Part shown: one piece after another, positions 6,193 through 11,195 of the stretch
Position numbering within the stretch: position 1 is the stretch's first letter
Layout: each line of letters starts with the position of its first letter
From: Phycisphaerales bacterium
GTDB taxonomy: Bacteria > Planctomycetota > Phycisphaerae > UBA1845
DNA length: 11,195 nt
Reading direction: 5' to 3'
Assembly: GCA_030612785.1 (NCBI GenBank)
Contig: JAUWNF010000060.1
Location: 1 to 11,195, forward strand
Program-made: the position numbers and the translations under genes
The notes under the pieces: generated by a model
What the model was told of the DNA's origin: nothing
Database searches by the model: none
What the model saw: only the letters and a program-made list of their open reading frames with translations

Positions 6193-6201
6193 AGGTGGAC
6201 C

Positions 6202-6735
6202 ATGGCCTGGACCGATGACCTCGTGTTGATGACCAGGGTCCTGCTCAACGACCTCACCGAGCCCTACAGGCAGAGTGACGCGCAGTTGAGGCGGACCATC
6301 GTCTGCGCCGGCATCCTGGTCAACAAGGACGTGGCCCTGCCGCAGGTCTACACCTTCGACATCACCAATCTCACCATCACTCCGGACCCGGTGGCCTCGG
6401 GCGACACGGTGGCCCAGGCGCTGTTCCCACTCAAGACCGCGTGCATCGTAAACCAGGGCCAGTTTCAACAGGCCCTCGGCCAGGGGATCAAGGTGCGCGA
6501 CGGGGACAGCATGGTGGACACCAGCGTCAGCTTCCGGGGCTACCGGGACATCCTGGAGTACGGGGCCTGTGCCGCCTACGAGAGGCTGCGCTGGCAGATT
6601 CAGGCCTCGGCCGCCAGCGCAGTGGGTGCGGTGTTGAGCCCCAACCGGGCTCCGGGCGAATGGGCCCCCGACACGATCAGTTGGTTCTATGACCAGTTTG
6701 CGGCGTCACTCTGGAATCATCGAACGAGGCGTTAA
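6202..6735 (+). CDS. head-tail connector-like protein
   Basis: The product is 177 residues. An AGAGGTGG site precedes ATG 6202. The N-terminal helical part 'MAWTDDLVLMTRVLLNDL' with 'SDAQLRRTIVCAGILVNKDV' has the look of phage head-completion or adaptor proteins, which begin with a helical bundle binding the portal. The middle (50-60) is a short beta segment, YTFDITNLTI, that could dock on a neighbour. The C-terminal half is again helical (YRDILEYGACAAYERLRWQ) and ends with basic residues. It lies between LamG-type genes and the zinc-knuckle neck gene, as expected for a connector. From memory, similar proteins recur at this place in environmental phages. The exact step in assembly is inferred. 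Confidence 0.62.
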   Translation: MAWTDDLVLMTRVLLNDLTEPYRQSDAQLRRTIVCAGILVNKDVALPQVYTFDITNLTITPDPVASGDTVAQALFPLKTACIVNQGQFQQALGQGIKVRDGDSMVDTSVSFRGYRDILEYGACAAYERLRWQIQASAASAVGAVLSPNRAPGEWAPDTISWFYDQFAASLWNHRTRR

Positions 6736-6741
6736 ACTGCG

Positions 6742-7464
6742 ATGGCCACTGTTGCTGAACAACTGGAACTGTCTCTGCATGGCCATGAGACGGCCGGCGA
6801 AACGACGGACTTGTTCGTTGCAGGCCCCTCGTTCGCGTCGGGTGACGTCGCCCTCGTGTTGGGCATGGCTGCCGGCGCGCTGGCTCACCTACCCGTCTAC
6901 CTGCACGGCAGCGAACTGCCCACAGGGCCATCGTGTCCGGTGCTTGATCCGACCGCCTCGATCCAGATCAGCGACGACCTGATCCGAATCTACCAGTCGC
7001 GCATCGACGCCTTGATCAACCAGCTTGGCAAGAACGTCTACCTGGAGTTCGACCCCCTCCGCGAGCCCTGCGTGAATTGCGTTTATGATGCCGTCCGCAA
7101 GCGGTCCAAGGGCATCTACGTTCCGGGCGGTCCGCGCCCGTTCCCCAGGGGACGGCGTTGTCCATACTGCAAGGGCGCCGGGTTCCTGGAGACAGCCGTC
7201 GAGACCTGCATCAAGTGTCTGCTGAAGTGGAACGCCGCCGACGCGGCCAACTTCGGGGTTTCGGTGAGCGACACCAGGGGCATCGTGCGGCTCAAGACCT
7301 ACCTCGACCACGCCCCCGGCATCATGCGGGCCACCACCGCCCTGGTGCATCGCGACGTCGCCGGCGTCATGACGCTGAGGGTGAAGAGAATCCGCGGCCC
7401 CTATCCCGTTGGGCTCCGCCAGGACCGGTATTGCGTGAGCTTCTGGGAGTTGGTCGATGGCTAA
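6742..7464 (+). CDS. neck-region protein with beta repeats and a triple CxxC zinc knuckle
   Basis: The product is 240 residues with two parts. Residues 1-65 contain four short beta repeats with Gly turns (LELSLHGHETAG, DLFVAGPSFASG, VALVLGMAAGA, LPVYLHGSELPTG). Residues 90-165 hold 'LGKNVYLEFDPLREPC' and three CxxC pairs, Cys110/113, Cys140/143 and Cys156/159. The middle pair sits in CPYCKGAGFLE, like a DnaJ-type zinc ribbon, so one or two zinc ions are probably bound for structure. The C-terminus is a mixed domain ending YCVSFWELVDG. This arrangement matches virion proteins I recall from marine phages, but their exact role is not known to me. The gene overlaps the next by 8 bases, indicating coupled translation. 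A role in head closure or the neck is inferred from its neighbours. Confidence 0.62.
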   Translation: MATVAEQLELSLHGHETAGETTDLFVAGPSFASGDVALVLGMAAGALAHLPVYLHGSELPTGPSCPVLDPTASIQISDDLIRIYQSRIDALINQLGKNVYLEFDPLREPCVNCVYDAVRKRSKGIYVPGGPRPFPRGRRCPYCKGAGFLETAVETCIKCLLKWNAADAANFGVSVSDTRGIVRLKTYLDHAPGIMRATTALVHRDVAGVMTLRVKRIRGPYPVGLRQDRYCVSFWELVDG

Positions 7465-8155
7465 GCTGATCCTCCAGATCAAGACGCCCGCGGGGTTCAT
7501 GAAGCAGCTTCACCACGGCGTGAAGTCCGGCGCGGGCCGGCGGATCGTCGACGCGGTGCACGTGCGAGAAGAGCGCATCGTCGCGTTGATCGGCGGATAC
7601 TTCGCCGACCGGTTCAACCAGACCGCCGTGGCCCAGGCGCTGCGGGGCGGCAGCAGCGTGGATCTGCCCGCGCATTTCGGGCTGACCGATGCGCGGGCCA
7701 CAACCCTCGCAGACGGCATGGCGGGGCTGATCCGCGATTCGGTGGAGATCATCCCGACCAAGCACAAAGCCGGTGGACACATCAGGATCACGGCCGTCCC
7801 AAAAGTCTGGGAGCAATACGCCCAGTTGACCGGAGGAACCTATCGCTCCCGGCCGTCCGGCGCTCTGATCCCGGTGGCCAAGTGGATGCTGGTGGACCCC
7901 GAGATCGACGTCGGCCAGGCGGCTTACTCGATCGTCTGGGAGGGCGGCGCGTACTCTTCTGCGATCGCCAAGCACTCACGGAGCGGCCGGGCTCTGATGG
8001 TCAAGCTGGGGCTGCCCGAGGCGAACCAGCCGTACGTGCTGCCGGCCATCGTACACAAGCAGGCCGGGCAGAACTTCATCGAGTATACGCTCGGCCAGCC
8101 GGAGGTTGCGCAGCAGGCGGCCAAGCTGCTTATGACCAACCTGGGGCAGTTGTGA
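7457..8155 (+). CDS. tail completion/neck-type virion protein
   Basis: The product is 232 residues. Its ATG lies inside the end of the previous gene (8-base overlap), and its stop overlaps the next ATG by one base (TGATG). The N-terminal half is helical (GAGRRIVDAVHVREERIVAL). Residues 137-208 contain LIPVAKWMLVDPEIDV, YSIVW, SRSGRALM and YVLPAIVHKQAGQNFIEYTL. The pattern P-x3-K/E-W-(M/L)-L, Y-x-(I/V), S-R-S/T-G-x-A-(L/I)-M, V-P/L, N-F-I is one I recall from tail-completion or neck proteins of contractile-tailed phages. No enzyme motif is seen. The tight packing between two other neck genes agrees with a part in joining head and tail. Whether it caps the tail or closes the head cannot be told. 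Confidence 0.6.
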   Translation: MAKLILQIKTPAGFMKQLHHGVKSGAGRRIVDAVHVREERIVALIGGYFADRFNQTAVAQALRGGSSVDLPAHFGLTDARATTLADGMAGLIRDSVEIIPTKHKAGGHIRITAVPKVWEQYAQLTGGTYRSRPSGALIPVAKWMLVDPEIDVGQAAYSIVWEGGAYSSAIAKHSRSGRALMVKLGLPEANQPYVLPAIVHKQAGQNFIEYTLGQPEVAQQAAKLLMTNLGQL

Positions 8156-9078
8156 TGGCGCTGACGTTCAAGGGCATTCCGTCCGGAGGATTCGGCGGCT
8201 ACTCGCTGACCGACGAGATGCTTTACAACGTCAAGTTCTGGCTGGACTGGGGACTGCTGCACCACGGGGCGTTCAGCGAGTACCGGTACTCGAACCAGAG
8301 CTACTACAGCAATGAGGACGCCAAGCTGCGCGCTGTAACTGACGAACGATATGGGGACGGTCGCGTGTGGGAGGGTGTCGGTCCGGAGTGGGTCGGGGAG
8401 AGCGGCGTCGGCGTGGCTGACCCGCCGTTCCAGGTCTCGGGCATCACCATTAACGACACTTTCTATCCAATCGGCACAACGGGGCCGTGTGCGTTCCACG
8501 TGGACTACCAGCACGGCCGGATCGTCTTCGATCGCCAGCAGAACCTGACCGACGACGTCCGGGCCGACTACTGCCACCGGCAGGTCCAAGTGGCCTTCGC
8601 CGATCACCCCGACTTCCGGCGTCTCATGCAGCAATCGATCGAGGACTTCCTGACCGACGCGGAACCGTCCGGTACACCCGCCCGCGAGCACCAGGTCTGG
8701 CTGCCCTCGATCTTCATCCAGGTGGACCGGGGGACCCAGCGCGGCCTTCAACTCGGCGGCGGGCAGATAAAGACGAGGGAAGTGAGGCTATTCATCTTCG
8801 CCGACAACCCGACCGACCGGAACCTGCTCGCCGACTGGCTCGACTTTCAGAGCCGCTCAGCCTTCGTCATGGCCGACCTGAACGCCGCCCCGTTCCCGTT
8901 CGACTCCCATGGCGACTTGGCCTCCGGAGCGCTTTCGTGGCCTCAGATGGCTCAGAGCTACCCCGGTCACAGGTTGAGAATCCAGAACGGGGAGATGGCC
9001 CGGCTTGATTCGGTCAACCCGAGATTATTCCGGGCCCGCGTGTCCTGGACCGTGGAAATCGACGTGGGCGGGATTTAG
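8155..9078 (+). CDS. conserved virion structural protein of the neck/tail-completion module
   Basis: The product is 307 residues. ATG 8155 overlaps the previous stop by one base; the frame is open further upstream but would cross the previous gene. Visible blocks are MALTFKGIPSGGFGGYSLTDE, 'YNVKFWLDWGLLHHGAF', 'SGITINDTFYPIGTTGPCAF', 'HVDYQHGRIVFDRQQNLTDD' (115-134), VQVAFADHPDFRRL, and 'GLQLGGGQIKTREVRLFIFA' (197-216) with DNPTDRN just behind. The 'DYxxGRIVFD' block and the 'QLGGGQ' block strongly resemble a virion protein that recurs in marine phages just before the tail tube gene. Its exact job is not known to me; tail terminator or neck is likely. The protein is probably beta-rich. The gene ends one base before the second copy of the candidate promoter. 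Confidence 0.6.
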   Translation: MALTFKGIPSGGFGGYSLTDEMLYNVKFWLDWGLLHHGAFSEYRYSNQSYYSNEDAKLRAVTDERYGDGRVWEGVGPEWVGESGVGVADPPFQVSGITINDTFYPIGTTGPCAFHVDYQHGRIVFDRQQNLTDDVRADYCHRQVQVAFADHPDFRRLMQQSIEDFLTDAEPSGTPAREHQVWLPSIFIQVDRGTQRGLQLGGGQIKTREVRLFIFADNPTDRNLLADWLDFQSRSAFVMADLNAAPFPFDSHGDLASGALSWPQMAQSYPGHRLRIQNGEMARLDSVNPRLFRARVSWTVEIDVGGI

Positions 9079-9092
9079 TTGGTGTATAAGCA
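9079..9092 (+). promoter_or_regulatory. candidate late promoter (shared 14-mer), site 2
   Basis: TTGGTGTATAAGCA is identical to 4717-4730. It begins directly after the stop codon of the upstream gene and lies 36 bases before the tail tube ATG. This spacing leaves room for a short leader with the AGGGGGGA ribosome site (9114-9121). A separate promoter here would allow extra transcription of an abundant tail tube protein. The T4-type late promoter comparison made for site 1 holds here too. Confidence 0.45.
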
Positions 9093-9128
9093 TGTGGTGG
9101 ACAGGTCTGCCAAGGGGGGAATAGTGCT

Positions 9129-10172
9129 ATGAGCAACTCGCGCATTTTTTATGCCATACAGGGACTCGGTCTTGCAGAACACGGTGTGATGGCGTCAGGC
9201 GGTGCGCCGTCGGGCTTCAGGACGGCCCACGGTGTCCAGAGCGTGGGCGTCAACACCACGTTCAATCTGGAGCAGGTCTTCGAGCTCGGCCAGCTTGAGC
9301 TCTACGAGAACATCGAGGGCATTCCCGACATCGAAGTCACCGCCCAGAAGGTGCTCGACGGCTACCCGCTGCTGTATCACCTGGCCACGCCGGGGGCCAG
9401 TGCCGCGTCGCTGGTCGGGCGATCCAACGAGCGCTGCTTCGTGGCCCTGAACATCTACCCGGACACGTTCGAGGCCGCCTCGGGCACGCCGCTGACCAGT
9501 TGCGGCATGTCGGGCATGTACGTCTCCGCCCTGACCTACACGTTGAACGTGGAGGGCAACTCGACCGAGGACGTCACCCTGGTCGGCAACGACAAGGTGT
9601 GGTCCACGGGAAGCTTCGCGTTCCTGCCCAACTTCGACGGGACCGACGAGCCGCTCGCCCTGGCCGCCTCCGGCGGCGTGCAGCGGCGGGAAGACGTGCT
9701 GATGGGTAGCGGGACCAGCGGTTCGCTGTGGCCCACCGAGCTTCCGGGCATTCACGCGAGCGGTTGGAACCTGCAAGCCAGCGGCGAAACCTCTTACGCC
9801 GCCCACATCCAGACGGTCACCATCTCCACCGACCTGGGCCGCGAGGAACTCTTCGAGCTGGGGCGGCGCGGTCCGTATCATCGCTTTGTGAGCTTCCCGG
9901 TGGAGGTGACCTGCGCGATCGAGACGACCACGTCTGAAGGCGACATGATCGACGCCGAGGCCGACCCGGTCGGCGGGAGCAATCTGACCAACCAGCAAAT
10001 CAAAATCTTCATGCGGGAAGGCGCCGTGTTCGATCTCGGCTCGAAGAACAAGCTGGCCTCGATTACCTATGGCGGCGGTGACGCCGGCGGCGGCGTGGCC
10101 ACGGTCACTTACCAATTTTCGGAGTTCAACCGCCTCACGGTTAATCATCCGCAAGACCCGGCGGGCCTGTAA
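9129..10172 (+). CDS. probable major tail (tube) protein
   Basis: The product is 347 residues, starting MSNSRIFYAIQGLGLAEHG, with an AGGGGGGA site just upstream. The sequence is beta-rich with long Gly/Ser/Thr stretches. The clearest blocks are 'GVQSVGVNTTFNLEQVFELG' (35-54), 'QLELYENIEGIPDIEVTAQK' with VLDGYPLLYHLAT just behind, 'HIQTVTISTDLGREELFELG' with RRGPYHRFVSFPVEVT behind, and a C-terminal 'NKLASITYGGGDAGGGVATV'. Two FELG segments suggest a duplicated tube-type domain. The pattern matches proteins I recall as major tail or tube proteins in environmental tailed phages. It would stack as rings to form the tail tube, or an equivalent abundant tail layer. It has its own candidate promoter, fitting a highly expressed protein. 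A sheath or other abundant structural protein cannot be excluded. Confidence 0.66.
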   Translation: MSNSRIFYAIQGLGLAEHGVMASGGAPSGFRTAHGVQSVGVNTTFNLEQVFELGQLELYENIEGIPDIEVTAQKVLDGYPLLYHLATPGASAASLVGRSNERCFVALNIYPDTFEAASGTPLTSCGMSGMYVSALTYTLNVEGNSTEDVTLVGNDKVWSTGSFAFLPNFDGTDEPLALAASGGVQRREDVLMGSGTSGSLWPTELPGIHASGWNLQASGETSYAAHIQTVTISTDLGREELFELGRRGPYHRFVSFPVEVTCAIETTTSEGDMIDAEADPVGGSNLTNQQIKIFMREGAVFDLGSKNKLASITYGGGDAGGGVATVTYQFSEFNRLTVNHPQDPAGL

Positions 10173-10262
10173 GCGCAGCGTAACGCCGCCATCGATTTCG
10201 TCGGTGTCCAGATGGGTTGGAGGAACCTGCCTCCGCCCTGCTGGGCTTAGGGAGGGGGAGAG

Positions 10263-10445
10263 ATGCACAAGGTCGTAGGTATCATTCTGCTCGCGCTGAC
10301 GGTGTTCCTAACGGGCCTCAAGCTCACCGGCTGCGTGGAGTGGCCCTGGTGGCTTGTTGCCGCCCCGCTGTGTCCCATCGTCGTCTACGGTGTGTACGGC
10401 GTGGTTATGACCGTTCTGTTCTTGAGGGCCATCGGAAGGCGCTGA
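10263..10445 (+). CDS. small two-helix membrane protein (transmembrane Fragile-X-F-like)
   Basis: The product is 60 residues, with a very strong GGGAGGGGGAGAG site just before the ATG. Residues 4-20 (VVGIILLALTVFLTGLK) and about 30-54 (LVAAPLCPIVVYGVYGVVMT and following) are two membrane segments joined by 'LTGCVEWPWW'. The combination 'LKLTG-x-(V/I)-x-W-x-WW-x2-(A/S)-PL' is typical of small phage and bacterial proteins annotated as 'transmembrane Fragile-X-F'. Their role is unknown. Because it lies in a virion operon, a holin-type or envelope role is conceivable, but the sequence does not show it. It is separated by 90 bases from the tail tube gene, and those bases contain a short GGAGG/CCTCC hairpin (about 10217-10232). 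Confidence 0.7.
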   Translation: MHKVVGIILLALTVFLTGLKLTGCVEWPWWLVAAPLCPIVVYGVYGVVMTVLFLRAIGRR

Positions 10446-10513
10446 CGGCTGGAGCACGCGCGTGGTGGAGGGAAATGAGCACACCCGACGGCGGCGCACC
10501 TTGTTGACCGCAG

Positions 10514-10536
10514 GCCGGGCATGTCCCCGGCTTCTT
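10514..10536 (+). terminator. terminator-like hairpin between convergent genes
   Basis: GCCGGG (10514-10519) pairs with CCCGGC (10526-10531) around a 6-base loop and is followed by TTCTT. A second hairpin, GTCCG/CGGAC (about 10539-10556), lies just behind. These structures stand between the membrane protein gene on + and the gene ending at 10575 on -, where terminators are expected. The T-tract is weak, so this is a moderate call. Confidence 0.4.
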
Positions 10537-10574
10537 GGTCCGCGGTCTGCCGGACTTGAAAGACGCGGTCTGCG

Positions 10575-11195
10575 TTACGTGAGAATGAGTTCGCGGGCGT
10601 TGCCCAGGCCGGATTCGAGATTCCAGGCGAGTCGAGCGAAGTGGTATGCCTGATGGTGAATGCCGTGCGACTGACACCATTTCTGTCCCCGCTCGATTGC
10701 GTCCCATGCGGCTGTCTTTTTGCCTTGAGCAATTGCCAACCGGGCGGAGAGCTTGATAGTGATGGCTCTGAGATTGGGGTCCATCCTGGACCAGTTGGCG
10801 TGCAGGAGCCCGAGGAACCGATCGGCTTGGGCCCAATTGGCCAAGAACGTTCCTGCCTCACAACTACGAACGTGTGCGTCGTCGATATCATGGGGGTCAC
10901 CGATGGCATCGGCTAGGCCCATGCTTTCGCGAACTCTGTTCGCGGCCGCTGGCGAGCGGGCGGTTTGCTTGGCCATGCAGACGCCCATTTCGCGCAGTAT
11001 CCGACCGCGGAAGATGTTCAACCTGTCTTGCTCGGCCCGAGAGAACGTGTGGCAACGGTCGCGGAGGTACCGCAGTGCGTCGCCGTGAGCTTTGACTGCC
11101 AGCTTGAAGGCGTTGCGGGCGTTGTAGCAGACGGCGATCACGTGAAGTCCGCGCATAACGGACCAGTGGTCACCGGTTCCTTCGGCGTATCGCGC
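10575..11195 (-). CDS. helical-repeat (TPR-like) protein, 5' end outside the window
   Basis: The frame stays open from the stop at 10575-10577 to the window edge. An ATG at 11156 gives 193 residues, but the codons before it (reading RYAEGTGDHWSV) look like coding sequence, so the true start probably lies outside. The protein is made of repeated amphipathic helices with Ala-rich faces, such as MRGLHVIAVCYNARNAFKLA, LNIFRGRILREMGV and WDAIERGQKWCQSHGIHHQA. This is the texture of tetratricopeptide-type repeats as found in the C-terminal part of many HTH regulators. No DNA-binding domain is visible here, but it would be at the missing N-terminus. It is the only - strand gene in the window and faces the virion operon. 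It may be a phage regulator, a cargo gene or a host gene at a prophage edge. Confidence 0.6.
   Translation of the reverse strand, partial: ARYAEGTGDHWSVMRGLHVIAVCYNARNAFKLAVKAHGDALRYLRDRCHTFSRAEQDRLNIFRGRILREMGVCMAKQTARSPAAANRVRESMGLADAIGDPHDIDDAHVRSCEAGTFLANWAQADRFLGLLHANWSRMDPNLRAITIKLSARLAIAQGKKTAAWDAIERGQKWCQSHGIHHQAYHFARLAWNLESGLGNARELILT

Noticed and set aside
4690..6468. Long - strand frame of 592 codons
   Set aside because: It lies opposite three well-packed + strand genes with good ribosome sites and recognisable folds. Long antisense frames are common in GC-rich DNA, and its product is Arg/Pro/His-rich and unlike a protein family.
9195..10268. Long - strand frame of 357 codons opposite the tail tube gene
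   Set aside because: It is a shadow of a + strand gene with clear beta-rich conserved blocks, and its product is rich in Arg, His and Val without visible motifs.
10475..10507. 10-codon frame starting ATG behind GGAGGG, after the membrane protein gene
   Set aside because: It is too short and without any supporting pattern, so I did not call it a gene.

Overview
The window is a visibly GC-rich stretch of a tailed double-stranded DNA phage (Caudoviricetes) or prophage. It covers most of the head, neck and tail-tube part of the virion operon, and almost every gene runs on the + strand with strong purine-rich ribosome binding sites and very short gaps. The host cannot be told from the sequence. 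Several of the virion proteins match patterns I remember from large environmental (marine-type) phages. That recollection was not checked by any search.

Layout. Positions 78-2212 hold a head module: a coiled-coil scaffold-like protein, a small head-decoration-like protein and the major capsid protein, followed by a terminator-like hairpin. Positions 2213-4391 are an accessory island. It holds two diverged tandem copies (2364-2545 and 2729-2912) of a strongly structured element whose stems are kept by compensatory base changes. A 472-residue gene with about 73-residue repeats follows, and then a third, 3'-only copy of the element (4331-4391). A small gene (4392-4667) follows the third copy.

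Positions 4789-9078 form a tightly packed structural/neck module. It contains a LamG-like surface protein, a small paralogue of that protein's C-terminal domain, a connector-like protein, a triple CxxC zinc-knuckle protein, a tail-completion-like protein and a conserved 307-residue virion protein. Positions 9129-10172 encode the likely tail tube protein. A 60-residue membrane protein follows, and the window ends with a convergent - strand gene for a helical-repeat (TPR-like) protein that runs off the edge.

The structural genes look like one late-expressed assembly line. A shared 14-bp TATAA-containing sequence lies upstream of both the LamG gene and the tail tube gene and is a candidate late promoter. 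The part most likely to be new is the island at 2364-4391. Element copies sit just ahead of start codons, and a 28-bp identical direct repeat, derived from the element, brackets the repeat-protein gene. This suggests a cargo (moron) cassette pairing a structured RNA with an unknown repeat protein.
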